From Chloroflexus aurantiacus J-10-fl (GTDB lineage: Bacteria > Chloroflexota > Chloroflexia > Chloroflexales > Chloroflexaceae), in assembly GCF_000018865.1 (NCBI RefSeq), contig NC_010175.1, forward strand, positions 3,410,001 to 3,474,000: DNA of 64,000 nt, in the 5' to 3' direction. The number at the start of each line of letters is the position of its first letter. The first letter of the stretch is position 1. Positions 52,507 through 61,854 of the stretch are shown one piece after another. Under the pieces are notes generated by a model. It saw only the letters and a program-made list of their open reading frames with translations. It was not told where the DNA came from and did no database searches. A program made the position numbers and the translations under genes.

Positions 52507-53574
52507 ATGCGAGATCGTTTTCTGCGCGCCTGTCGTCGTCAGCCGGTTGATCGCACACCGATCTGGTTAATGCGCCAGGCTGGACGTTACATGCCGGAAT
52601 ACCGGGCCATCCGCGAGCGCTATGGCTTTTTGCAGATGGTTAAAACCCCAGAAGTTGCCGCCGAGGTGACCCTTCAGCCTGTGCAGGCATTTGGCGTTGA
52701 TGCGGCAATTATCTTTGCCGATATTTTGCCCCCACTCGAAGGGCTAGGGTTACAGCTCACGTATGAAAAAGGGGAAGGGCCGGTCATCCACAACCCGATC
52801 CGCAGCCCGCATGATGTCAGTGTATTACGCTCGTGCGATCCGCGCGAGACGGTTGCCTATACCCTGGCGGCACTGCAACTTGTCAAGCGGGAGCTGAACG
52901 GTTTACCGCTCATCGGGTTCAGCGGTGCGCCATTTACGCTCGCCAGTTATGCCATTGAAGGTGGTGGATCGCGCGAATATCGGCTTACCAAGCGCTTTAT
53001 GTACGAGCAACCGGCAGCGTGGCACGATCTGATGGAACGTCTCAGCCGGTTAGTTGCCGACTATCTAATCGCTCAGATCGAAGCCGGTGCCGACGCGGTC
53101 CAGATTTTTGATAGCTGGGCCGGTGCTCTCTCGCCTGCCGACTACCGGGCGTATGTGCTACGCCATACCCAGGCGCTCGTGCAAACAATCCGCGCCCGTT
53201 TAGGCGACGTAACACCACCAATTATTTATTTTGGTACCGATATGGCCGGTCTGGCCGGCGAAGTGCGCCAGATCGGAGCCGATGTGCTCGGTGTTGATTG
53301 GCGGATTGATCTTGATGTGGCCTGGGCGCAGTACGGGTTCAATCATGCGGTTCAGGGCAATCTCGATCCGATGACCCTCTTTGCACCGCCGTCGATCATT
53401 GCCGCTCGTGCCCGTGACATTCTGGAACGGGCCGGTGGGCGTCCGGGACACATCTTTAATCTCGGTCACGGCATTCTCACCGAAACACCGGTTGATCACG
53501 TGCGCTATCTGGTCGAGTTTGTCCAATCGTATCCGCTCCCAGCTACCGCTCCCGTCCTTCAGGAGGTTGTGTAA
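52507..53574 (+). CDS. hemE: Uroporphyrinogen decarboxylase HemE
   Basis: Decarboxylates the four acetates of uroporphyrinogen III to coproporphyrinogen III. 355 residues. [17 protein letters not shown] holds the family's substrate-binding arginines, [16 protein letters not shown] the catalytic aspartate; [16 protein letters not shown] and [16 protein letters not shown] also fit. The ATG at 52507 follows GAGAGGAG; the frame extends upstream to 52465 into the hairpin repeat. The stop TAA overlaps the hemL ATG by one base. Confidence 0.96.
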   Translation: MRDRFLRACRRQPVDRTPIWLMRQAGRYMPEYRAIRERYGFLQMVKTPEVAAEVTLQPVQAFGVDAAIIFADILPPLEGLGLQLTYEKGEGPVIHNPIRSPHDVSVLRSCDPRETVAYTLAALQLVKRELNGLPLIGFSGAPFTLASYAIEGGGSREYRLTKRFMYEQPAAWHDLMERLSRLVADYLIAQIEAGADAVQIFDSWAGALSPADYRAYVLRHTQALVQTIRARLGDVTPPIIYFGTDMAGLAGEVRQIGADVLGVDWRIDLDVAWAQYGFNHAVQGNLDPMTLFAPPSIIAARARDILERAGGRPGHIFNLGHGILTETPVDHVRYLVEFVQSYPLPATAPVLQEVV

Positions 53575-54905
53575 TGAGTGTTGTAACCGAACGCTACAGC
53601 CGTTCGCAGGCCGATTATGCTGCTGCTCGGGAAGTGATTCCCGGTGGTGTAAATTCGCCGGTGCGGGCTTTTCGAGGGGTTGGCGGAATACCTATCTTCT
53701 TTGAGCGTGGGCAGGGCGCTTATGTGTGGGATGTCGATGGCAATCGTTACATCGACTACGTGCTCTCGTGGGGGCCGCTTCTGCTCGGTCACGCCCATCC
53801 TGCGGTGGTCGAGGCGATTACCCTTCAGGCACAACGGGGTACCAGCTTCGGCGCGCCAACCGAGCTGGAGACCGAACTTGCCCGGCTGGTGATCGAACTG
53901 GTGCCTTCGATTGAACAGATTCGCTTTGTCAACAGCGGTACCGAGGCAACGATGAGCGCATTGCGTCTGGCTCGTGCCGCTACCGGTCGCCGCCTGATTG
54001 TCAAGTTCAACGGTTGCTACCACGGCCATGCCGATATGCTGCTGGTGCAGGCGGGCAGTGGGGTGGCGACCCTTGGCCTGCCTGATAGTCCCGGCGTCCC
54101 GCCATCGGTGGCTGCCGAGACCATCACCATCGAGTACAACGACCTCGATGCGGCGGCAGCGTTGTTTGCCAACCGTGGTGCCGAGATTGCGGCAGTGATT
54201 GTTGAACCTATTGCCGCCAATATGGGCTTCGTGCTGCCTAAACCTGGCTTCCTGAGTGGGTTGCGTGAACTGACCCAGACCCACGGCGCGATCTTCATTC
54301 TCGACGAAGTGATGACCGGTTTCCGGGTGGCGGCGGGTGGTGCGCAGGCGCTGTGGGGTCTTGATCCCGATCTGACCTGCCTGGGGAAGGTCATCGGCGG
54401 CGGTTTACCGGTAGGTGCCTATGCCGGCAAACGGCAGTTGATGCAACTGGTTGCGCCTGCCGGGCCGATGTATCAGGCCGGTACCCTGAGTGGTAACCCT
54501 CTGGCGATGACCGCCGGTCTGACGACCCTTCGTACCGCTTTCGGCGGGGATGCCGGTGCCTTCCAGCAGGCAGTCACCCGCACTGCCCGGCTTGCCGATG
54601 GCCTGCGCATGCTTGGCGAACGCTATCGCATTCCGGTGCAGGTTGGTAATGTCGGCACTATGTTCGGCTGCTACTTTTTGCGTCAAGAGGGGAGCCAGAT
54701 CACCAGCTATGCCGAAGCAAAAGCCTACGCCGATTCCCAGCGCTACGCCCGTTTCTTCTGGGCGATGGCCGATCAGGGCATCTATCTGGCCCCGTCACAG
54801 TTTGAGGCCGGTTTCCTCAGCACTGCGCACTCCGATGCCGACATCGATGAAACCCTGGCGGCGGCAGAAGTGGCGTTTGCTGGACTGGTATCGTCGGCGG
54901 AATGA
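53574..54905 (+). CDS. hemL: Glutamate-1-semialdehyde 2,1-aminomutase HemL
   Basis: PLP enzyme making 5-aminolevulinate, the second step of the C5 route. 443 residues: [64 protein letters not shown] and the PLP lysine Lys272 in [16 protein letters not shown]. Starts on the last base of the hemE stop (TAATG) with AGGAGG upstream. Confidence 0.96.
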   Translation: MSVVTERYSRSQADYAAAREVIPGGVNSPVRAFRGVGGIPIFFERGQGAYVWDVDGNRYIDYVLSWGPLLLGHAHPAVVEAITLQAQRGTSFGAPTELETELARLVIELVPSIEQIRFVNSGTEATMSALRLARAATGRRLIVKFNGCYHGHADMLLVQAGSGVATLGLPDSPGVPPSVAAETITIEYNDLDAAAALFANRGAEIAAVIVEPIAANMGFVLPKPGFLSGLRELTQTHGAIFILDEVMTGFRVAAGGAQALWGLDPDLTCLGKVIGGGLPVGAYAGKRQLMQLVAPAGPMYQAGTLSGNPLAMTAGLTTLRTAFGGDAGAFQQAVTRTARLADGLRMLGERYRIPVQVGNVGTMFGCYFLRQEGSQITSYAEAKAYADSQRYARFFWAMADQGIYLAPSQFEAGFLSTAHSDADIDETLAAAEVAFAGLVSSAE

Positions 54906-54916
54906 GGAGATTACAT

Positions 54917-55825
54917 ATGACAATCACCGATACCCGTACCATCGTACACGATCTGATGCGGAGTGGCCAGCAGCGGTTATGCGCCGCCTTTGAAGAGATC
55001 GATCAGCACGCTCAGTTTGTCGCCGAGAGTTGGGAGCGCCCAGGTGGTGGTGGTGGCACCGCACGGGTAATGACTGAAGGGGCTGTCTTCGAGCGGGCCG
55101 GTGTCAATGTCTCGGCGGTCTATGGTGTCGAAGTACCACCCAGCATCTGGCAACATCGCCCCTCAACCCGTGGTCAGCCCTACTTCGCAACCGGCATCTC
55201 GATGGTGCTGCACCCGCGCAACCCCTACGTACCGGCGTTTCACGCCAATTTTCGCTACTTTGAAGCCGGCGATGACTGGTGGTTTGGCGGGGGGATGGAT
55301 CTCACCCCCAGCTACGGTTTCGCTGAAGATGCCCGCCATTTTCACGTAACATTACGCGACTATTGTGCCCGTCACCCAATTGCCGACTATCGTGAAATGA
55401 AGGCGACCTGCGATAACTACTTCTTCCTCAAGCATCGCAACGAAATGCGAGGGATTGGTGGCATCTTTTTCGATGATCTGCATCCCGCCGGCGACGATGG
55501 CTTCGAGCGCGCCTTCGCCTTCGTGAGTGATGGCATTACCACCATCCTCGACGCCTACCTGCCCATCGTGCGTCGTCGTATGCACACCCCATACGGTGAA
55601 CGCGAACGCATGTGGCAACTCTACCGTCGTGGACGCTACGTCGAATTCAATCTGATTTACGACCGTGGCACCCTCTTTGGGCTGCAAACCGGGGGCAACA
55701 TCGAAGCGATTTTAATGTCATTACCACCGCTGGCGCGCTGGCAATTCAAATACCAGCCCGAACCCGGTTCACCGGAAGCAGCGATGGCCGAATTTCTCAA
55801 GCCACGTGACTGGGCGGAGGAGTAG
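54917..55825 (+). CDS. hemF: Oxygen-dependent coproporphyrinogen III oxidase HemF
   Basis: Aerobic oxidative decarboxylation of coproporphyrinogen III to protoporphyrinogen IX. 302 residues. ERPGGGGGTARVM, FHANFRYFE, WWFGGGMDLTP, HRNEMRGIGGIFFDDL and RRGRYVEFNLIYDRGTLFGLQTGGNIEAILMSLPP are the HemF signatures. The ATG at 54917 follows GAGGAG. Last gene of the haem operon. An oxygen-dependent enzyme beside AcsF fits a facultatively aerobic phototroph. Confidence 0.96.
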   Translation: MTITDTRTIVHDLMRSGQQRLCAAFEEIDQHAQFVAESWERPGGGGGTARVMTEGAVFERAGVNVSAVYGVEVPPSIWQHRPSTRGQPYFATGISMVLHPRNPYVPAFHANFRYFEAGDDWWFGGGMDLTPSYGFAEDARHFHVTLRDYCARHPIADYREMKATCDNYFFLKHRNEMRGIGGIFFDDLHPAGDDGFERAFAFVSDGITTILDAYLPIVRRRMHTPYGERERMWQLYRRGRYVEFNLIYDRGTLFGLQTGGNIEAILMSLPPLARWQFKYQPEPGSPEAAMAEFLKPRDWAEE

Positions 55826-55924
55826 CTGCGTGTCCATACCACGCTGCATATCTGACAGCATACTGGTAGATTGCCCAGACCGCTCCCAATTCGTCGGCCC
55901 ACAATCCATACTCGTTACCTACAC

Positions 55925-55952
55925 GCAAGGGCGACCAACCGGTCGCCCTTGC
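55925..55952. terminator. Bidirectional hairpin between convergent hemF and pepF
   Basis: Perfect 12-bp stem GCAAGGGCGACC/GGTCGCCCTTGC with AACC loop, about 100 bp past hemF and 45 bp past pepF. No strong T-run on either side, so termination efficiency is uncertain. Confidence 0.65.
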
Positions 55953-55996
55953 ATAGACTTTAGAAAGATCACGAAGCGGGTAATCCGCTCTCACCC

Positions 55997-57805
55997 TCAA
56001 CCGGCCAACTGCTCAAGCTGATCAACCAACCCGGCAAATGTATCCATCGCCGCCTGTATCGGTTCCGGTGATGTCATGTCAACACCGGCGTCACGCAGCA
56101 AATCAATCGACGAGCGTGATGAGCCACTCCGCAGGAAGCGCAGGTAGCGTTCAATGGCCGGCTGACCCTCATTGATAATCTGGCGACTCAATGCCAGCGC
56201 TGCCGAGATGCCGGTTGCGTATTGGTAGACATAAAAGTTGTAATAGAAATGAGGGATGCGCATCCACTCATACGCCAGCTCATCATCGACCTGCAACTCA
56301 GGGCCATGGTAGCGAATGACCAGATCGCGATAATACTGGCTCAGGGCATCAGCAGTGAGCGGCTGACCGCGTTCGGCCCGTTCGTGCATCCACAACTCGA
56401 AGGCGGCAAACATGGTCTGGCGGAAGATGGTGCCCCGAATCTCCTCAATCTGCTGCGCCAGCAGGCGTCGGCGCAGTGCTTCATCAGCACCATTGGTGAG
56501 CATGTAGTGGGTCAACAGTGCCTCATTGAGAGTTGAAGCCACTTCGGCGACAAAAATCGTGTAATTCCCGTAGACAAACGGTTGATGGGTGCGGGTGAAG
56601 TAGGAGTGGAGCGAATGGCCCAATTCGTGTGCCAGCGTAAAGACATCGCGCAGCCGATCCTGGTAGTTCAGCAAAATGTAGGGCGGTGTGCCATACGAAC
56701 CACCGCTGTAAGCACCGCTGCGCTTGCCAACATTCTCGTAGACATCGATCCAGCGGCGACTGAACATCTGCTCAAGCGCAGCGCTATACTCTTCGCCGAG
56801 AGGCCGGAAGGCAGACCGCATCAAATCGCACGCCTCGTGGTACGGGATCGTCAACTCGACATCGGGTACGGGTTGGACATACAAATCGTAGAAATGCAGC
56901 TCATCCAGGCCCAGCAAGCGACGCCGTACCGACAGATAACGATGGAAGCGCGGCAAATTGGCCTCCACAGTCGCTATCAGGTTGTGGTACACCTCGACCG
57001 GAATCTCATTCGGTGCCAGTGCTGCCTCCAGCGCCGAGGAGTAATTACGTAAACGGGCTTCAATCACATGCGAACGGATCGCAGCACCCAGCGTTGTTGC
57101 AATCGTATTACGAAACGGCAGGAATGCGCTGTAGTATCCTTTGAACGCATCACGACGCACCCGCCGATCCTGGCTTTCGAGCAACCGGCCATAGCGGGCA
57201 TGCGACAACTGCACCGGTTGACCATTCTCATCCTCAATCGTCGGAAATTGCAGGTCTGAGTCGGTCAACATCGAGAACGTCCGGTACGGTGTACGGACCA
57301 GATCGCTGAACTCGGCCATCACCTGCTCAACCTCAGCCGAGCGTATATGGGCGCGTTGCCGGTTCAACTTCTCTAACTCGTAGCGGTAGACGTGCAAATC
57401 GGGAGTGGCATCTACCCACGCCTCAATGGTCTCCGCTGGAATCGTCAACAGTTCAGGCTCGATAAAGGCCAGCGCAGCCTGTATCCGGGCGGCAAAACTA
57501 CTGGCACGTTCAGCCAATCCCTGACCAACCGGGTTTGTGCTATCGCTATCCTTCAGATGTGTGGCATACACATAGATCGCGTATAAGCGACGACCAACCT
57601 CGTCGCGCAGCGTCAGCGCGGTCAGCAATTGAGCCGGGCCTTGAGCCAGGGTACCTTGCAGGGCGGCCAGCTCCTGCGCTCGCGCCTCAACGGCACTCAA
57701 TTCTTGCTCCCAGGCCGCTACATCGGGAAAGATCTGGCTCAAATCCCAGGTGTACTCTTCCGGTACCTCGGCACGGGTTGGAACTTTGCTGGTAGTTGTG
57801 GTCAT
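55997..57805 (-). CDS. pepF: Oligoendopeptidase F (M3 metallopeptidase)
   Basis: Cytoplasmic zinc peptidase cleaving oligopeptides. 602 residues. Zinc site HELGH at 393-397 (FTLAHELGHSLHSYF) with the third ligand Glu expected in EVASTLNEALLTHYM about 25 residues later. GGSYGTPPYILLNY and the N-terminal PEEYTWDLSQIFPDVAAWE are typical of PepF. The ATG at 57805 follows AAGGAAGG. Confidence 0.95.
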   Translation of the reverse strand: MTTTTSKVPTRAEVPEEYTWDLSQIFPDVAAWEQELSAVEARAQELAALQGTLAQGPAQLLTALTLRDEVGRRLYAIYVYATHLKDSDSTNPVGQGLAERASSFAARIQAALAFIEPELLTIPAETIEAWVDATPDLHVYRYELEKLNRQRAHIRSAEVEQVMAEFSDLVRTPYRTFSMLTDSDLQFPTIEDENGQPVQLSHARYGRLLESQDRRVRRDAFKGYYSAFLPFRNTIATTLGAAIRSHVIEARLRNYSSALEAALAPNEIPVEVYHNLIATVEANLPRFHRYLSVRRRLLGLDELHFYDLYVQPVPDVELTIPYHEACDLMRSAFRPLGEEYSAALEQMFSRRWIDVYENVGKRSGAYSGGSYGTPPYILLNYQDRLRDVFTLAHELGHSLHSYFTRTHQPFVYGNYTIFVAEVASTLNEALLTHYMLTNGADEALRRRLLAQQIEEIRGTIFRQTMFAAFELWMHERAERGQPLTADALSQYYRDLVIRYHGPELQVDDELAYEWMRIPHFYYNFYVYQYATGISAALALSRQIINEGQPAIERYLRFLRSGSSRSSIDLLRDAGVDMTSPEPIQAAMDTFAGLVDQLEQLAG

Positions 57806-57836
57806 AATACCTTCCTTTCGTTTCCTTCATTTGTTC

Positions 57837-57842
57837 ATTATA
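57837..57842 (-). promoter_or_regulatory. Possible -10 of pepF
   Basis: Minus-strand TATAAT at 57842-57837, about 30 bp upstream of the pepF ATG; no clear -35. Confidence 0.4.
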
Positions 57843-57889
57843 AGCTGAGTGAGCAATATTTGGTGTAGGAAGGAATAATGGCAATTGTC

Positions 57890-58332
57890 AGGTGGTGCAA
57901 GGTACCAGTTTCATCGTCGTGTTGGTGTGAACGGGAATGGAGGGTTTCAAATCAGAGTTTCCCCTGCGAGGTTATCCGAAACATCTTTCCCGCTGGATAG
58001 GCGAAAGCAATGCCTGGCAGCTATGTTGTACATCCGCGCAGCAATCATGCGCAGTAATGCTCTTGTCGCATGGTTTGGTGTGTGGAAGCCATGCTTCCAT
58101 TTTGCTCGATGTCAGGTGCATATCGCGCCGGCACACCTAATCGATGACGGTTACGACGTGCGATTGGTGAACGATCAATAATCAATAATCGATGAGATGA
58201 CGTGAACTTACTCTATGACGTGACATCCTTCCAACTACCTCCTCCACCTGATATAGTAACTCAAGTTGTCACCTATGCCGTGAGCTGGCTGTAGAGTCTG
58301 ATTGTCAGGATGAATAGTACGAAGCTGCACTT
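57890..58332. other. Gene-free stretch upstream of pepF
   Basis: About 440 bp with no supported gene. Contains short AT-rich direct repeats (ATCAATAATCAATAATCGATGA near 58172) and TAACTCAAGTTGTCACC near 58257, which resembles the inverse of the repeat ends at 58470 and 58808. Possible boundary of a repeat element. Confidence 0.45.
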
Positions 58333-58482
58333 AATACCGTATGGCGTAACCGCATGAACGATGTGGGGAGCAACCAGTTCTCGCGGATGTGCTATGTCAC
58401 GTCTCACGGTAACAACCCGACTTATCCCCATTCCTCTGTGTCCTCTGTGTCTCTGTGGTGAAAATGGTAGTAACTTGGGTTG
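58333..58482. repeat. Direct repeat, copy 1, with CTCTGTGTCC motif
   Basis: About 150 bp: ACCGTATGGCGTAACCGCAT..., GGAGCAACCAG, then CCTCTGTGTCCTCTGTGTC, CTGTGGTGA and TAACTTGGGTTGTAG. Matches 58680-58822 throughout at moderate identity. Confidence 0.65.
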
Positions 58483-58679
58483 TAGAACTCATTTCAAAAT
58501 TCGGTCAGTGACAGTAGCTTTCGCCAGGGACTGGGGAAACGTTCGCGTCATGGAATGGAGGCTTGATGCCGTACTGACGCAGGCTCTAGCGAAACACGGC
58601 ACTATCATACCCCAGTTGCCATCTATACTGTAAGCAGACACGGAGGCTGGCTGCCAGGAACGGCACGACGTTGTCCTTT
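58483..58679. other. Spacer between the two direct repeats
   Basis: About 200 bp; a plus-strand frame crosses it from 58361 to 58633, but it begins in the repeat and has no ribosome site. Nothing recognised. Confidence 0.4.
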
Positions 58680-58822
58680 ACACCGTGTGGCATAACCGCA
58701 TAAATGATGTCAGGAGCAGCCAGTTTTTACGGAGCCACGCCTCATAGGAGCAAACCAGGTTATGCCCATCCTCTGCGTCCTCCGTGCCTCTGTGGTGATA
58801 AAGGTGGCAACTTGAATTATTT
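58680..58822. repeat. Direct repeat, copy 2
   Basis: ACACCGTGTGGCATAACCGCATAAATGATG..., AGGAGCAGCCAG, CCTCTGCGTCCTCCGTGCC, CTGTGGTGATAAAGGTGGCAACTTGAATTA: same order of blocks as 58333-58482. Abuts the stop of the MFS gene. Confidence 0.65.
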
Positions 58823-60029
58823 ACGACCCCCGCACTTCCGCTTGCATCCCCGCAGGTATGTCGCGGGTGACGGTTGCTTTAGGGCGGCCCGGCAGGGTGA
58901 GCGCCAGAGCGGCTGCCGGTAAACCGAGCAGGGTAACGCCGATCATCACGGTTTCAAGCCCAATCACATCGGCAATGATGCCGCTAAACCAGGTGCCGAT
59001 GGCGCCGCTGGCAAAGGTGAAGCCGAGGATGAGTCCCGATGCCAACCCCTGTCGTACCGGTAAAATGCGTTGGGCATGTAAGACCAGGATGCTGTGCTGG
59101 CCGCCGACGAGCATACCTGCCAGGCCGCAGCCGATAAAGATTGCCCACAAGGGGGTAGCTATGAAGCAGGCCAGACCGGCAGGGACGCTGAGGATGAGCG
59201 GCCAGACGGTTGCAGCCCGCATGCCGAAGCGGTCGGCCATCCAACCGTTAATCACATTGCCAATTGCGCCACTCGCCATGAAGGTGCCGGCCAGCGCACC
59301 ATAGATCGCCGGTTCCCATCCGCGATCACTGAATAGTTTGGGCAGGAATGATTGATAGACGGTTTGGATCGATGATCGCACAACTACCAGCACAATAAAG
59401 GCAATCAACAGAACGACAGCCAGCTTTGTCCAGGGGTGGGTGTTGGGTGTAGGAGCAGCGCGGTTCAGACGGCGACTGCGTGCGGTTTGTTGCGCCAGGA
59501 GTAATACACCTGCCGGTATGGCGGCTGCGAGCGCAATTGGCACGATGCCGGGTGTCCCGGCCATGGTCAACACAATACCGGCCAGGATTGGGCCGGTGGC
59601 CAGACCGATCTGCCCACCGAAGAAGAAGATCGATGTTGCACTGGCCGGTTTGTCGGGCACGGCAGCCGCGGCGCTGGCGGTGCCAATCGGGTGAAAGAGA
59701 CCACTGCCGAGCGCGGCCAGGAGAAAACACGGCAGCAGGATAGTCCAGTTAGGGGCAAGGGCAACGCCTGTGTAGCAGGTTGCCATCCAGATCACGCCAA
59801 TTGCTGCGAGTTGAAGGGTGCGTCCGGGTAGTCGGTCGGCGATCCAGCCAAAGAGTGGTTGTGATAGCGCCCCAAGGAGCGTATAGATCGTCAGCGCTAA
59901 CCCGATCTGCTGATTGCTTAAACCGAGCGGTACCGCCAGTACCGCCAGCAGAACTGCTCCCAGGCTGTTCAGCAGATCGACCATAAAATGACCACCGACA
60001 ACGGCTGTGAAGACGCGATTACGCAGCAT
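58821..60029 (-). CDS. Major facilitator superfamily transporter (Fsr-like)
   Basis: 402 residues, about 12 transmembrane helices. HFMVDLLNSLGAVLLAVLAVPLGLSNQQIGLALTIYTLLGALSQPLFGWIADR and LPCFLLAALGSGLFHPIGTASAAAAV resemble the fosmidomycin-resistance (Fsr) branch. Substrate cannot be inferred. ATG 60029 (MLRNRVFTAVVGGHF) has AAGGGA upstream and is the natural start of helix 1; upstream in-frame codons run into the amidohydrolase. It lies 16 bp after that gene, so the two are probably co-transcribed. Confidence 0.88.
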   Translation of the reverse strand: MLRNRVFTAVVGGHFMVDLLNSLGAVLLAVLAVPLGLSNQQIGLALTIYTLLGALSQPLFGWIADRLPGRTLQLAAIGVIWMATCYTGVALAPNWTILLPCFLLAALGSGLFHPIGTASAAAAVPDKPASATSIFFFGGQIGLATGPILAGIVLTMAGTPGIVPIALAAAIPAGVLLLAQQTARSRRLNRAAPTPNTHPWTKLAVVLLIAFIVLVVVRSSIQTVYQSFLPKLFSDRGWEPAIYGALAGTFMASGAIGNVINGWMADRFGMRAATVWPLILSVPAGLACFIATPLWAIFIGCGLAGMLVGGQHSILVLHAQRILPVRQGLASGLILGFTFASGAIGTWFSGIIADVIGLETVMIGVTLLGLPAAALALTLPGRPKATVTRDIPAGMQAEVRGS

Positions 60030-60045
60030 GATGGCAATCCCTTTC

Positions 60046-61650
60046 TCAACGAGATGTGCGATTAAAAACGATCTTGCCCCCAACCATCGTTAGTTCGGCG
60101 TGCAATGTATGAAGGTGGGTTACCGGCATCTGGAAGGGATCGCCATTGAGCACTGCCAGATCGGCAAACATGCCGGGGATGAGCCGGCCCCTTCGTTCGG
60201 CATCGGCGCCGGCAATTGTCGGGCCAATACAGTATGCCTCTAACGCTTCCGTCAGGGTTAATCGTTGTTCAGGATACCATCCTCCATCCGGCGTGCCATC
60301 GGTCGTTTGGCGGGTTACGGCAGCATGAATACCGGCCCACGGATCCATTGTCTCGACCGGTGCATCGGAGCCAAACGCCAGCGTTGCCCCGGCAGCGCGC
60401 AGGCTGCGCCAGGCATAGCTGGTTGCGCAGCGCTTCCCCCACAGCCGCTCGGCCATCACCATATCAGCAGTACAGTGAATGGGTTGCATCGAAGCGATAA
60501 CGTTCAGCTCGGCGAAACGCGGAATATCGTGGGGATCGAGAATCTGGCAATGCTCGATCCGGTTGGGTAGGGCTAGAGACGCAGCCGTAGCCCGGGCAGC
60601 GGCAATCGCATCGAGCACACTACGGTTCGCGGCGTCACCAATCGCATGCACGACAACGCTGATCCCATGAGCGTTGGCCCGCGTGACAATCTCTTGCATC
60701 TCGGCGGGAGGGATGACGGCGATGCCGGTATGATCTCGTCCTTCATACGGCAGCAGCATGTGCGCACTTTCAGAACCGAGCGATCCATCAGCGAAGAGTT
60801 TCAGGCCGCCGATCCGCAGCCAGTCATCACCCAGACCACTGCGCAAGCCAAGGGCAATGGCGTGATCGAGATGTGCACCGGCGAGATGGGCCAGAACTCT
60901 GATGGTCAGATCGCCGGTATGGTAAAGGGTTTGCAGATCAATCAGGGTGTCGGGGCCATCCGTCGGGTTGGTGGCCGGTGGCACATGGAGAGCGGTTAAA
61001 CCGTAGCTGAGTGCTTCATCAATCGCCAGCCGTAACGCGGCAATCCGCTCGGCCCGTGTGGGTGGCGGCACCACTGCCCGTACCAGCTCCATAGCGGTTT
61101 CGAGCAAGATACCGGTCGGCTCTCCTTGATCATCGCGTTGAATCTGACCTCCAGCCGGATCGGGGGTTGCCGCCGTGATGCCGGCCAGTTCCAGTGCCCG
61201 ACTGTTAACCCAGAGCGAATGGCCGTCTTTCCGCGAGAGCATCGCCGGGCGATCCGGGCAGACCCGGTCGAGATCGGTACGTGTTGGCCAGTGTCCTCCC
61301 CACAGCGTATGATCCCATCCGTTACCGCGCAACCAGGCTCCGGCAGGAAGGCGCTGCGCAGCAGTTGCAATGTGATCAAGGGCGGCTGCATAATCGGCAC
61401 ATCCGGTCAAGCGTACCTGTTGACGGGCCAGTCCGTGGAGCACAATGTGTACGTGAGCATCGGTTAGCCCCGGAACAACCGCTCGCCCTTGCAGATCAAT
61501 CAGCTCGGCCTGGCTGCCGGCTGCCGCACGTACCGGACCTTCGTTACCCACGGCGATAATGCGCTCGCCGCGAATGGCCAGTGCCCGTACTACCGGTTGC
61601 TTTGAATCGAGGGTGTAAATGGGACCGTTGTAGATCATGATCGTCTTCAT
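60046..61650 (-). CDS. Amidohydrolase family protein (YtcJ-like)
   Basis: 534 residues, metal-dependent hydrolase of the amidohydrolase-3 type. VVPGLTDAHVHIVLHGLA supplies the HxH metal ligands; SRKDGHSLWVNSRALELAGI, LFADGSLGSESAHMLLPY, VVHAIGDAANRSVLDA, RIEHCQILDP and LAFGSDAPVETMDPWAGIHAAVTR follow in family order. Cytoplasmic; substrate unknown (family members act on amides and related compounds). The ATG at 61650 has AGGAGG upstream. Confidence 0.92.
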   Translation of the reverse strand: MKTIMIYNGPIYTLDSKQPVVRALAIRGERIIAVGNEGPVRAAAGSQAELIDLQGRAVVPGLTDAHVHIVLHGLARQQVRLTGCADYAAALDHIATAAQRLPAGAWLRGNGWDHTLWGGHWPTRTDLDRVCPDRPAMLSRKDGHSLWVNSRALELAGITAATPDPAGGQIQRDDQGEPTGILLETAMELVRAVVPPPTRAERIAALRLAIDEALSYGLTALHVPPATNPTDGPDTLIDLQTLYHTGDLTIRVLAHLAGAHLDHAIALGLRSGLGDDWLRIGGLKLFADGSLGSESAHMLLPYEGRDHTGIAVIPPAEMQEIVTRANAHGISVVVHAIGDAANRSVLDAIAAARATAASLALPNRIEHCQILDPHDIPRFAELNVIASMQPIHCTADMVMAERLWGKRCATSYAWRSLRAAGATLAFGSDAPVETMDPWAGIHAAVTRQTTDGTPDGGWYPEQRLTLTEALEAYCIGPTIAGADAERRGRLIPGMFADLAVLNGDPFQMPVTHLHTLHAELTMVGGKIVFNRTSR

Positions 61651-61854
61651 TGCGAGCCTCCTGCGCTAAGGGTGTTGCGTCGTATCCTACGCATCTCCCA
61701 CCGTTCTGTCAAATCTGAGTAGTCAAATATTTACACAGTCGAAAAGATTCTTAACTCCTGAACCTTCAACCTTCTCGCACGCTGCAAGTGTGGTATGATA
61801 TGTCATCATTTTGCACATACTGTTAACAGTTCGTGCCTTGAGAGGAGGCCAGCC

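Noticed and set aside
55797-56000. 67-codon minus-strand frame between hemF and pepF
   Set aside because: Spans the terminator hairpin and overlaps the end of hemF; no protein resemblance.
58361-58633. 90-codon plus-strand frame
   Set aside because: Begins inside a direct repeat, no ribosome site and no family resemblance.
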